From positions 62,001 through 126,000 of the forward strand of contig SMMW01000081.1 of NCBI GenBank assembly GCA_004794655.1: a stretch of DNA of 64,000 bases, in the 5' to 3' direction. The position numbers and the translations under genes were made by a program. Each line of letters starts with the position of its first letter. Position 1 is the stretch's first letter. Positions 11,863-23,572 of the stretch are shown one piece after another. Below the pieces are notes generated by a model. The model was given only the letters and a program-made list of their open reading frames with translations. It was not told the origin of the DNA and searched no databases. This DNA comes from Marisa cornuarietis (Eukaryota > Mollusca > Gastropoda > Architaenioglossa > Ampullariidae).

Positions 11863-12817
11863 GTTATTGATCTCACAACTGGTGACGTACTGAGACCCTG
11901 GCAGACCATGATGTTATCCGTCAAGCAAGTTTACTGTGTGTGTGTTTTTTTTTTTTTTTTTTTTAAAGGGCATGGGGACGGTGATCTTATCGATACGGAT
12001 GTTCCTGCACCTTCATTTGTGTTAATATTCGATACCGTCAAGAGTGGTAGGGTCGCATGGTGTGCAGGGGGATGCGGCAGACCTTGGTGCTCTCAACATT
12101 TAGCGTGACAGATGTGGACCGTGTCCGGAACCCTCTGGCCGAAGATCCGCCGGTAAATACAGACCTAAGCTGGAGAACGCTCTCGCCAGTTACCATTTGT
12201 CCTCACTCGCGCATTGACAGTATGAAAAGTCACTTATTCAGACATCGGGACTTCCGACTGTTCCTGCGGACTTAACTATTTATAAGTGGGTAGGTTTTGC
12301 TTATCTACCTCTGATCTTAGTTTGTGTATGTGTGTGTAACAGTAGCTTGGGTATATATAACATAACATATAGTACATAGGTAGAATTCTTTTTATGATAG
12401 CTCTCTTTTTACATTTGTATTCCATTCATATTTTTGTCAAAGCTAGCCGCTGTTTTGACAAGGTTTTTTTTTTTTTTTTTTTTTGTCTCGGCGTTTTGGG
12501 TAGACACCTCCTAGTGAGCAGTTCATACCTCCAAAATACTTAGCTTTTTCTTGTTTTGTTTTGTTTTTATCTCTGTCTTTCTTTCTTTTCTGTCTTGCCC
12601 TGAATGCATGGTGTGTGTGAATTTATGCCTGAATGCCTTTTTTAAATCTGCAGCAGTAATGGAAGTTTTGAACACCAGTATCAATCTAAGCTTGGTGCCC
12701 CGCTATGCTACTTTAATGACACTACATTGTAAAATACTGTTATACAGTAAGTGTAAATATTGTTCTATTGCGTATAGGCTAGTGTACAGTGATGTTCTAC
12801 TTCCTCCTTTATATTAA
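11863..12817 (+). other. Inter-ORF region of the L1-like element
   Basis: About 950 bp with two T-runs (about 11946-11965 and 12466-12484) separate ORF1 from ORF2. This is longer than usual for a mammalian L1, and I see no gene in it. Confidence 0.5.
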
Positions 12818-15800
12818 ATGTACCCACTGAACCCAGAATCTCTAACCATAGCATCACTTAACTGTCAGGGGCTAGGCGATGCTAGGAAAAGACGTGATGT
12901 TCTTCACTTCCTACGTGGAAAACATTATAGCATATACTTTTTACAGGATACTCATTTCGATCAAAGAATTGAACAACAAGTCAGAGTTGAATGGGGGTAC
13001 GAATGTTACTTTGCATCTAATAATACCTCTTCTAGAGGAGTGGCCATTTTATTTACTAATAATTTTGAATTTAAAGTCAAGAAAGTCCATAAAGATATAT
13101 GTGGAAACTATATTATAATCACGGTAAAGATAGAAAATAGAGATATCCTTCTGGCTAATATCTATGGACCCAACAAAGACAATCCAACATTCTACAAAGA
13201 ATTAGAAAATTACATTACAGAGAGTAAAATTCCGCATTGTATTTTAGCTGGAGACTGGAATTTAGTTTTAAGACCTTGTCTTGACTACTATAATTATAAA
13301 CACATAAATAATCCACGCTCTCAGGCAGAGGTTTTATCACTAATGGATAAATTGGAACAGTGATGTGTGGAGAGAATTAAACCCTGACTGTAAAAAATAC
13401 ACTTGGCGTAGATCGACCCCTACACAGTTAAGTAGGCTGGACTTTTTCCTAGTAAACGAAGCACTAATAGACTGGGTGGCCAGTGCGGATATACTTAGTG
13501 GTTATAGAACAGATCACTCTATTATTACACTTAACCTAAAGCTAACCAAGAATGAGAAAAATAGAACCTTTTGGAAATTTAACTGCTCTTTGCTTCATGA
13601 TACCGTCTATGTCAATGAAGTAAACAAATTAATAGACGAAACGATAGCACAATATGCGATCCCAGTTTACATAAAGGAAAAGTTAAACCAAATACCCTAT
13701 GACCAAATACAGTTCACAATCTCAGACCAAACATTCCTAGAAGTTCTGTTAATGTTAATCAGAGGAAAGACAATAGCTTATGCAACAATGAAAAAGAAGG
13801 CCACATCAGTGAGAGAAAGAATATTAGAAGAAAATATAAATCAGCTGGAAAGTAAGCTTCAGAATCCTGAAGACGAAAAAGAAAACCTGAGCAAACTTAA
13901 GGAAGAGTTAACAAGAATAAGAGATAAAAGAATGGAGGGAGTATTAATAAGAGCAAGAGCACGATGGGTTGCAGATGGAGAGAAGCCTTCCAAATATTTT
14001 TGTAGATTAGAAAATAGACATTATGTAAACAAACACATAGCCAAACTAGTTCTAGATGATGGATCGGTAATTACCGACGACTTGCAAATTATAAATGAAA
14101 CGAAACGCTATTATGAAGATCTTTATAAGCAGAAACAAGCAACAGATACTGAAATTACTACTTTAGCAAAGAAAATACCAAAGCTTCATAGGCAGGAGGC
14201 TGAGAAGCTGGAAGGGGAAATTAATCTAGTAGAGGCAACAAATGCCCTTAAAATATGAAAAATGGAAAAAGTCCAGGGACGGACGGCTTTCCGGCTGAAT
14301 TTTTTAAATTCTTTTGGAAAAAAATAGGAAACTTTATAGTAAAAGCCATAAACGAAGGGTTTCACAAAGGAGAGATGTCCCCTTCCCACAAAGAAGGTAT
14401 CATTACCTGCATACCGAAAGGAGATAAACCAAGAGAATACTTAAAAAATTGGCGACCAATAACGCTTCTAAATGTTGTATATAAAATTGGATCTTGCTGT
14501 ATTGCTAAACGAATAAAATCAGTATTACCAAATATAATACATCCAGACCAGACAGGCTTCATACCAAATAGATACATAGGTGACAATATTAGACTCACTT
14601 ATGATATAATTGATTACCTTAATACCAATAAACAACCGGGTTTATTATTATCTCTGGATTTTGAAAAAGCATTCGACTCGGTTGATTGGAAATTCATGCA
14701 TAAAGTGATGCACTTGTTTGGTTTTGGACCTGACATACTTAAGTGGATTCAGGCATTTTATTCCAACATTAAGTCAGCTGTTTTAATAAATGGAAAAGTC
14801 AGTTCATGGTTCACAATTCAAAGAGGATGTAGACAGGGAGACCCAATTTCACCTTACTTGTTCATACTCTGTGCAGAAATTCTAGGTATAATGACAAGAA
14901 CAGATACACATATATCTGGAATTGAAATTAATCACGTGGAACACAAAATATCGCAGTTTGCGGACGACACTCAAATTTTTTTAAAGGGGGACCAAACTTC
15001 ATTCGAAAAAATTTTAGGAGTAGTAGATACATTTGGCAAAGCATCAGGACTAAAAATTAACTACGATAAAACAGAAGCAATTTGGCTAGGAAGCCTCAAA
15101 AATAGCTCAATAAAATTTATGCCTGAACTCAACATTAAATGGAACCCCCCCTCATTTAAAATATTAGGCATATGGCTAACTAACAACTTAAAAAACTTGC
15201 AAAAAATAAATTATGAAAATAAATTTGAAGAAATCTTATACCTTATGAAAACATGGATGAAAAGAATTTTAACACCTATAGGTAGAATTGCTATACTAAA
15301 ATCTGTCATACTTTCAAAATTAACATACCTCTGGTTACTATTGCCAAACCCACCAGACTATCTTATTAATAAACTACAATCTCAAATTTATGTTTTTGTA
15401 TGGAATAAAAAACCAGATAAAATAAGTAGAAAAACTAGTACCAAATGCATTGCTAATGGAGGTCTGGGTATTCCTGACATGTCATCCTCTATTTTGGCTT
15501 TAAAATTATCATGGGTTAGAAAACTGAAATTTAGTGAACATAGATGGACAAATATAATCCAAACTGTACTACCAGAAATTAATTACTTAGAGCAGCTGGG
15601 CAGTGAGCTACCTTACAAAAGAGTCAACTTATTTTGGAAGGAAGTTCTACTTTCATATAGATCTTTCAAAAATAAAGTTAAAATAGAGACGGCTGACAAG
15701 CTCCTAGCAGAACCCCTTTTTTATAATGCAGACATCAAGATTGATGGTAAGCCCTTTATTTATAAAGATTGGCTGGCAAAAAATATATTTAGCATAAGAG

Positions 15801-15829
15801 ATTTACTGGATGAAAAGGGCAGATTTCTT
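12818..15829 (+). pseudogene. L1/Tx1-like ORF2 (endonuclease plus reverse transcriptase), two frameshifts, 3' end missing
   Basis: The protein is read in three frames: 12818-13360, about 13365-14254 and 14255-15829. The endonuclease has IASLNCQGLG, FLQDTHF, IYGPNKDN, AGDWNLVL and GYRTDHSII. RT follows with SPGTDGFPAEFF, NWRPITLLN, LSLDFEKAFDSVDW, GCRQGDPISPYLF and QFADDTQIFLK, so the catalytic Asp residues are present. One net single-base loss near 13355 and one net single-base gain near 14255 shift the frame; both could also be sequencing or assembly errors. The C-terminal domain is found inverted at 9466-10253. Confidence 0.88.
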
Positions 15830-15842
15830 GCAATGAATCTTA

Positions 15843-15956
15843 GGTTTGCATTGTAAATGGTCTATGAAGATGTAACTCCTCCGGAAACTTTACATATGTA
15901 TCAAATTCTGGTTGTAGTGTAATCGATTATGATGTACTTCCCAAATCCCTTATAAG
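15843..15956 (+). pseudogene. Old LINE endonuclease, second part
   Basis: Directly after the target-site duplication the frame of 8547 resumes: VCIVNG, GNFTYVSNSGCSVIDYDVL. This is the end of an endonuclease domain (the S-h-G-S-VIDY motif), with two in-frame stops, so it was already decayed or has decayed since. Confidence 0.75.
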
Positions 15957-16540
15957 TAAATAATAATAATAATAATAATAGTGAAGATTTGTATAGCGCA
16001 TATTCACACTCATAGAGAGCATGCTCTTAGCGCTTAAAACGAGGAAGAGACGTGGACTAAGTAGATACAGAACAAAGGGGACGAAAGAAAACGACAGTAC
16101 TGACGACGAAACAGAAAACAAAAGGCATCAAGTAACAGGAACAGAGAAATATAGTGATTCTGCCGAGAAAGATGGGTAATATAGCAAGAGGGAAGGGGGG
16201 GGTAAGAAGGACTAGCATTGTGGACTGTGATAGGAATAATGCTCAAGGAAGAGGTGCGTTTTCAGTGCAGATTTGAAAGATTCAGTTGTAGGAAGGTGGC
16301 GGATATGGAAAGGAAGAGAGTTCCATTGTTTTGCAGCACAGTAGCCAAAAGTCCTGTGACCATATGTTGTTGTTCTGGTGACAGGAACAGTTAGGATACG
16401 GTCGTCAGACGAAGAGCGGAGTTGTCTGGCCGGAGAGTAAGGGATGAGAAGTTCAGAGAAATAGTCAATAAATGTAGGGAGCTTCATGTTAGACCTATGG
16501 TTGATTCCATACACCTCAAGAGATTCATGGGGCAATCAAA
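15957..16540 (-). mobile_element. 3' end of an L2/CR1-like LINE
   Basis: The minus-strand frame at 16212-16535 reads ARQLRSSSDD, GHRTFGYCAAKQWNSLP, FKSALKTHLF, the conserved C terminus of L2/CR1-type ORF2. The minus-strand 3' end is gcgctatacaaatcttcac followed by a short (TTA)n tract (15957-15980 on plus). It is inserted inside the old LINE, between its endonuclease and RT. Confidence 0.75.
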
Positions 16541-17080
16541 TCATTAAAAGATAGTGATGCACCTTGACCTGATAAACTGATAAGGGAATGTTTTAAACAC
16601 TCATTAAATAAAACTATGTCTTTTCTCTTTGATAGCGGTGAATTCCCAAATGCATGGACCGAGACAGTTATACAGACATTACATAAAAACAGAAGATATA
16701 AATAACCCTGATAATTATAGAGGAATATACCTGTTACACATAATGATACTGTTGGTGAGGGTCAGGCTATTTAATTCTGTTGCGAGAGATAGACTCTGGA
16801 ATGTGCTGCATAAAAATGGTATTCATGTCAAATTACTCATAGCGATTAAGAGCATGTATAATGTAGTAAATGCTAGAGATTGTGATGGGGAATCTGACAG
16901 AGTACTTGGAATGTTCTAGGGGTTTGAAGCAAGGTGAATATGTAGACCAGTGTTATTCTCACTACTTATTTAATGAGTTAACAAATAAAATCCGCACAAA
17001 GGGTCTACATGATATTCAGCCTGGCTCAGAGTTAATCCAGTTGTTTCTCCTTTATTTGCAGACGATATTGAGCTAATTTT
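16541..17080 (+). pseudogene. Old LINE reverse transcriptase fragment
   Basis: Frames give AIKSLKDSDAP, SGEFPNAWTETVIQTLHK, DNYRGIYLLHIM, WNVLHKNGIHVKLLIAIKSMY, RGLKQGEYV and FADDIELIL-like sequence at the end, with frame changes. These are RT fingers and palm motifs in the correct order. It probably belongs to the same element as the endonuclease at 7870-8547 and 15843-15956. Confidence 0.65.
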
Positions 17081-17999
17081 GATACAGTGGGTTTGTGCAA
17101 CACCAGGTACCTCGAAAAACCTTTTTTTGGGTGCAAATGTGCACGTGAATGCAAATTTGATGAGTACTGAGACAGACCACGACAATCATTACTTGTGATA
17201 TGTAAGGCTAAGTTTATTGTCGAATTATAAGTTAGGAAATTAGAGTTATGTCTAAATGTATCAATATTCCAATTTTTTGTTGATAATTGGTTTAAATTTT
17301 GGGGAAAAGGTGGATGCACATTTTTCTGTTGGGTAGGGGGCATTCTTTAGTTAACTAGCGCGTTTCCCCCTATCCCAATTCTCGACATACTCAAAATTCA
17401 TCACGCATTCGTATTTTCCGTTGAAAAATGTACACTCGCCCTCACAGCAGTCGACGTGTTCGCAAGAATGATATAAGGGAGCGCACTGCAAAAGAGGGAG
17501 GGAATTAATACATCACATGTATAAAACATTTTTAAACAGACGTATGCGGGCACGCACACAAGCACGAACGTAAGAACGCACGCGCAAAAGGTAAACACGC
17601 AAGCACACACACAACTCGCTAACGAATAGGTGAAGGAGCAGTTACAATTCTGTTACACTCCATATAGACACTGCCACGTGTATAACCTCTCTTACGTCAG
17701 ACATTAATGAAAGATGCCCTCCCAGAATAGAGCAATCATAAAAGATGATTTAATATTTACCCTTGTTGTGGCATGGATATGGTCTACCCCGGCTGCATCT
17801 GCCTGATATGTGGACGACATCGTCACCATCAGTAACATGGCGCACAGCAGTAGTCTCATCACCTGTGTACATCAGGCACGACTACCGGTGAAAATAACTG
17901 ATACTAATAACACACGAGCAGGTGACTGATAATAGAAAAAACATGGTACAAGTGATGATGGCTGATAAAGGTCACACCATTTTACAGGTCAGTCAGTCA
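17081..17999. other. No gene recognised
   Basis: The stretch shows only short frames. There is a CA-rich patch around 17530-17620 and the start of the (CAGT)n tract near 17988. Confidence 0.4.
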
Positions 18000-19700
18000 G
18001 TCAGTCAGTCGGTCAGTCAGTCGTCCCTTGACCGGCACCTGTCGTTGAGGGGGAGCACATGAAAAGAAGAGGTAGCTGACAAGCCCCGCCACTCTTGCCT
18101 ATTGTGGGTGATAGTCAGCAGGTCCTGTACAGGACGACCAGTCTAGTCTTTGACGTTCGTAAGTCAGTTTTTTCTCTGACCACCGCGGTTTCGGCCACCC
18201 TCCAAGGTCCCTTGAAGGATAGTCTTCGACATGGTGTCGTGCCGGGTCACATGACCATAGAAGACCAGCTTACGTCGCTTGACTGTTGATAGTAGAGGTT
18301 CCTGGTTTCCTTGAGTGTGGCAATCTTGTTTCGTTAAAAGTACTTTGTTATCGTACGAAGTAGTTTGTTCTGTGTTCTTTGAGATTCGGAGCAGCCCCCA
18401 CAGGTGCTTGTTCTCGAGTAGCTGGATTTTCCTTTCCGTTTCGGCGAGTCCATGTGTCACCTCCGCAGAGCAGGATCAGCACTACCAGTGAACTTTACTT
18501 ATGCCAGATTCTATCTAGTCTAGCAATTCCCGCTGTTGATGTTGCGATCTTTATGTGGATATCTGGAGTAGAGCTGCCGTCCTTGAAGAGAGTGACCCAC
18601 ATAAGTACTTGAAGCTGCTTATCTCTTCGAGCTGCACCCGATCATATAGGTGTTTGCTTTGCCAGTGCCAATCATCATAACGTTGCTCTTTCCAGTCTAC
18701 TGGTCAGGCTCTGCAGTTCTTTGTTAATGCCTGCTAACAGATTTCTGGAAAACGGAACATGAGGCTTTCCAAACAGATATTAAACAGAACCGGTGAAAGG
18801 GGACATCCTTCACTTACGCCTACTGTAGTACGAAAATATGCAACTATTTGGTTATTCAGCAGGACTGTGCTCCTTGAGCGTTTGTATAGCGCATCGATGA
18901 CTTCAACAAGGCCTTCTTCGATGCTGAATTTTCGCTTCACATGCCAAAGCCCCTCGAGCCTTTAGAAAATCATAAAAGTAGATTATCCGCTGATGCCGAA
19001 GATGCTTTTCTGTAAGGATGGGACAGTTGAAAATTTGCTAAACTATGCTTCTACGTGGTCTCAGTCCAACCTGCTCTTCTGGTAGCATTTCCTCTGCGGT
19101 CTTGCTGATGCGGTTCTGTGTGACCTTCAACTGAGCTTGCTTAGGTGGCTGATAAGGCTTATGGTTCAGTAGTTCTTGCACTGTTTGCTATTTCTTTTTT
19201 TGGGAGGGTTGTGATTAGTGACTGCATCTACTCTCTTGGCCACTCATTACGTTCCCAGACTCTTTGGCACGAGATAGTCAGGGCTTTTGTAGTTTCTTCC
19301 CCACCCTGCTTGAGCAGCTCAGCTGGCACTTTATCGACGCCTGGCAACTTTCCTCTCTTCAGACAGGTGCAGCTCTTTCGACCTCTTTTCGTAGGACTGG
19401 CAGGTCTGCAGGTTCTCTGTCTCTTGTCTAGTTGCTTTGGAGGATATTGGTGTCGGTCTTCAGCTGAACTTGTACAGGTGTTTACCGTACTCAGTCCATC
19501 GGTTGAGTACTGCATTGATTTCTGCGAGAAGTTGGCCATTGCTTTCTTTGATGACTGAGGTCTTGTGCTGATCTGTCTTAGTGAGGGTCTTAAATAGTTG
19601 CTAGGTCCTTTTGCTGTCACCTCGTGCCATTCCATTCTCCATGTCATCTATTCATACAAATCTTTTTTAGGACTGACGATGTTAGGTTCTATATCTACCA
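18000..19700 (-). mobile_element. Degraded LINE, minus strand, with (ACTG)n-type tail
   Basis: Minus-strand frames give, from right to left, ADLLKQGGEE-type linker sequence, an RT palm piece (GVSEGCPLSPVLFNICLE), and a C-terminal piece with ETERKIQLLENKHLWGLLRIS, GNQEPLLSTVKRRKLVFYGHVTRHD and TILQGTLEGGRNRG. The C-terminal piece matches a second copy at 55840-56450. The element ends at a (CAGT)n tract at 17988-18022. Several frameshifts and stops make it inactive. Confidence 0.75.
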
Positions 19701-21686
19701 GGAAGCGATTGAACTTTAAACCGATTGCTATACATTGAAGGACCTCTAGTCTATATTCGAGCTGCTCCAGTGCGGTCTCCTCTTTCCCACTCTTGTCTAA
19801 CGCGTAGGCTTACCGTAAAGAATCAAGGACCACCATTTGTCTACCATGTCTAGGGCGTGAGCATGCGCAACGCAGAATTCCCACCACCCTGCTGCCTTTA
19901 TCTCTTACATCATTGTGTGTGTCATTTAAATGACGTCATTCTAAAGAAGACATGACATGACGTCATCAGCTCAACATGGAGTCTAACGCTTAAAATTTGT
20001 TAGCACATAGTTGCACAGGTCCAGCATAGACGTGCTGCTAACAAATTACATAAAACTAAATCATTCACGTCGGTTTCTATTATAAACTGATTGTTTCTTG
20101 TCTTTTATGGAAAAAAGCTCAGTTAATTGATTCATATCACAACAGAGAATAAATATTTCAAAGGTAACTGAGTTTTGTACTCAACACGTCACCGGATGAA
20201 GAGAAAGCAAATTTATATTTGAGAAGGTGGAAAGGCAGAAAATATAGCAAATTTAATGATACCAAGGAAAAGAAAAAAATTGTACAGACCTTTACAGATG
20301 TCATCATTGTCGCTAGGGAAGAGTTCACTTCTTGAGATGCTCAAAGTAGTAACCGAATCCTTGGTTTCCTTCAGAATTTACATTACATGAAAAATGGCGT
20401 CACTTATCACGTGATTTCTGTCTCGATTATTGATATGGAAATTACCCAATGATGTTGCCAAGCTCTAAATAAAATTATGGGTATTGCTAAACGGTTACTA
20501 AAAATATCGAAATTTTCCTTATTTTGGTTTTTATAGTCAGAGCAGGCAGCCCTAACACAACCTGCGGAAGTTTTAACCACACACAGTTCTCTGCAATTCT
20601 TCCAGCGGATACTTAATTTCTAACGACTCTAGGAGGAGCTGACACTGGCCCCCTACCTTCCCCCGCGTAACGATGGTGCAAATCCAACGCACACGTCGAC
20701 ATTCCAAGCGACGATAGACCAGTTCCAATGACGATGGAACGCAGCATTTTGTTTACGGCCGGGCCCACGCACCCCTCCTGAGCTCCGTCCGGACCGCTCG
20801 ATGGTCGGCAACCCCCTGCCTGGTTACGGTCGGGCTTATATACCCAGCTAAAGTCAAGACAGATGGCAGAATGTTCCTTTCAGCTAGAATTAAGTCATTA
20901 ATTTTTATACATCTATTGTACTAGCCTTTGAGCAAGTGGTCTTCTCAGCTAATGACATTCTTCTATTCAAGACAGTAAATAAACGGATGGTCGTCTCAGC
21001 ACGTTACATCGTTTTAGTCAATACATATACTGCCAAAGCATATGAGCAAAATTTTCGTTACAGTCTAGACAAACACTGACATATATTTACATATGAGGAA
21101 ATCATTCTCGTCTCAAAATACTCCCACAGTATATCAAGAAGGCGACTCAACCTTGTCTTCACATGCGTATATCGGGCAAAGATTACTCCGACAATATCAT
21201 CCATTAGCCAAATCAAGCACGACTGTGGCCTGGGAATAGCTTAAAAAGGGGTGGGTACATATCATAGATTTTATCTTATCATGACTAACACTGAGATTGT
21301 GGCACTGACAATGTGTGACATCATGGCACGAATGTTGCCTGACATTGGAACACCGACACTGTCCGACACCGAGACACTTACACTTTGCAATCTTCTGGTT
21401 AACTTCTTCTCCCAACAGCTGTTGTAGTTACTGTATGGTTTCGTATTGAAAGTTTTGAGGAACCCAGAGATTTTCTCAGCCCTAATCACAAACTGGAACG
21501 AGCTGCCACGACAACGGACATTTCTCAACGACGAGAAAACAGCACCGAGATTTGTGACTCCAGTTTCTTTTTCAGTTTTGGTTAAGTGTTCTGTAAAAAT
21601 CGGTGATACCAGAATCCAGTTAAACGACTACCGTCACAGTCAAGCCTCTCTTTTTCCCTGTTTTTCTCTAGCTGGATGTGTGTGTG

Positions 21687-21745
<59 letters not shown>

Positions 21746-21843
21746 AAAGAGACAAAATAGTTTTAAATTATCTCAGTTAGTCAGTAATAAAAGCATCATT
21801 AATGAGCGAGATTAAACTTCTTTTCAATCCTTTTGATAATAAC
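19701..21843. other. Intergenic, includes a dispersed repeat and a (GT)n tract
   Basis: Stretch 20240-20530 resembles 48640-48925 (see the repeat entry). Stretch 20640-20870 is noticeably GC-richer than its surroundings and holds ttatataccc at about 20837. A (GT)n tract lies at 21676-21742. I see no gene. Confidence 0.4.
20240..20530 (+). repeat. Dispersed repeat copy 1
   Basis: It shares ccttggttt..cttcagaatt, cacttatcacgtgatttct and taaaattatg with 48640-48925 in the same order. The family is not identified. Confidence 0.65.
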
Positions 21844-22951
21844 TGTAAGGGATACACAACAGACAGAAAAGTCACGGCGCCCCTCACGTGCTCTTTCCCG
21901 CAACAAAGTACTAAGACCTGTACGTAGGTTCCTAACTTTCTATAATTTGGGGGGCTCGTGTTTGTCTGTTTAACATCAAAATTCACAGACTGCAAATACT
22001 TTAACAAATCACAAAGAATGTCAACAATCAAGCATGAATATCACATCAATGGCACACATATATATATATATATATATCCATCCTCCACTCATCCGTATTC
22101 AATAAACTACAGTTCCTTCTATAAATCCAACCCTCTTCAAATGTGCAAACCAAACAGTTTCTCAAAAACCAACAGAACGTAAAGTACGAATGTCCCGATA
22201 CGATATTCTGACAAAAATGATCAGAACACACTTACTGTCAAAGTCCGGTCAGCCACACTCATTCACATAAATCCCCTTTCCAAGATTAATTCCCCTTGAT
22301 ACTGTTCTGTTTGTCGAGCTGTCGGCATCAACTCCTAGACGACCGACGGTGTAGCTCCAACACGCCAGTGTAGCGACAGTGCACGCAGTACTCGAATGAC
22401 AATAAAACTCCAGGTCGACGATGTGCAGACAGCACTCTCACGACAATATACTCCGTAGGTCGATGTGCACGAAGGACTCAGACGACCATATACGCCCCGA
22501 TACTTGGTCAACGATATGGTGGGGTTAACGATGCATTCACCGCAATATGAAGACCATCTAACGTTTCTCCTGACCATCATCGAGTTATGATTCTGCAGGC
22601 CCGCTTGTTGTAGACGATACTTCCATCACTCGTCTTCTCTACTCCCAACTAATTTCTTGAGGCTGGCACAACTTGATGCCGACGATACATTCCTTCACGG
22701 GTCTTCTTTTCTGCAACTAATTCCTGAAATCCGAAGTTCGGGACTACCAACACAGTAAAGCGGACGCAGACGACGTTCCTCATCTATAAAACCGCCCGTT
22801 TTCTTCTTGCTCGCAGCAGACGACACTTGACGTCATTCTTCGTTTTTCGTCACGCGTTCTACATTATAAACATTACTCACAAGCGTATAATAAAGGATGA
22901 CTATCCGTGCCGCTTAAAACATACCAGGGAGATAACTCCCCATTCCTAACA
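21844..22951 (+). mobile_element. Solo LTR-like element
   Basis: The element begins TGTAAGGGATACAC and ends CCATTCCTAACA, the TG..CA ends of an LTR. It is alignable at its 5' part with 30244-31120 (for example the acaaca.a.cac.aa.acatgtacgt.gg stretch). The flanks show ataac on the left and gtaac on the right, which is close to a 4-5 bp target-site duplication. No internal coding region is seen, so a solo LTR is the simplest reading. Confidence 0.5.
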
Positions 22952-23143
22952 GTAACATGCGCTTTTTTTGAATGCAAAGGCGCAAATTCATAGTAAGAGA
23001 GAACGATCAATTCACATTTGTCATGAAAAAATAAGTAAAAAAAGAGAAAAACTTTTAAGAAATTTTACCGATTTTTTTTCCAACCAATTTTACAGTCTAC
23101 ATTCCTTTTTGATTAAAGTCTTACTTTTCACACTTTAAACTTT

Positions 23144-23179
<36 letters not shown>

Positions 23180-23572
23180 GTCGCCGTCGTCATAAATATT
23201 TTGACGGTAAACATTAAAATTGTCAATCATATAACATTAATATAAGAGCACTGTGATACCCCCAAAAATACTAATAAAAATCGGCAACCCAGCTTTATAA
23301 ATAAGGGGTTTGCTCCTGTACTACGCTTTTTGTTGCTCCTTTCCTTAAGCTTGTCGATGTAACGAGGGGTCTTTGATAATCCGGACCTCCTCCGATACGG
23401 CATGACAGTCTTTTTGTATTATCTACCCATTGTCCTGGATGATACAGTCGTGCTAGTGAATAGTGGTACAGTCGTATGACTGTGAGTATCCGCTATACAA
23501 GTGTTTGTTATTAGTGACTAGTAGTACAGTCGTACTAGTGACTAGTGATACAGTGAGTAACTGAATACGATA
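22952..23572. other. No gene recognised; (CAT)n at 23146-23179
   Basis: AT-rich DNA with one trinucleotide tract and short tacagtcgta-type direct repeats at about 23440-23560. Confidence 0.4.

Larger units (their letters stand above)
8548..15842 (-). mobile_element. Twin-primed L1/Tx1-like insertion with 5' transduction
   Basis: The 14-bp sequence tgcaatgaatctta occurs at 8548-8561 and again at 15829-15842 and bounds the insertion. Inside, left to right, are a poly-T run (the poly-A tail on the minus strand), the 3' part of L1 ORF2 on the minus strand, a 405-bp foreign segment, then the 5' part of the same L1 on the plus strand (5' UTR, ORF1, ORF2). The two halves meet at the same L1 position: the plus half ends and the minus half begins in gcagatttctt. 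An inverted 5' half plus a direct 3' half with a tail is the known signature of twin priming. Removing the insertion restores an older LINE endonuclease. Confidence 0.9.

Noticed and set aside
8548..15842. Two independent L1-like insertions, one on each strand
   Set aside because: A single 14-bp duplication bounds both halves, each half lacks exactly what the other has, and the halves break at the same ORF2 position.
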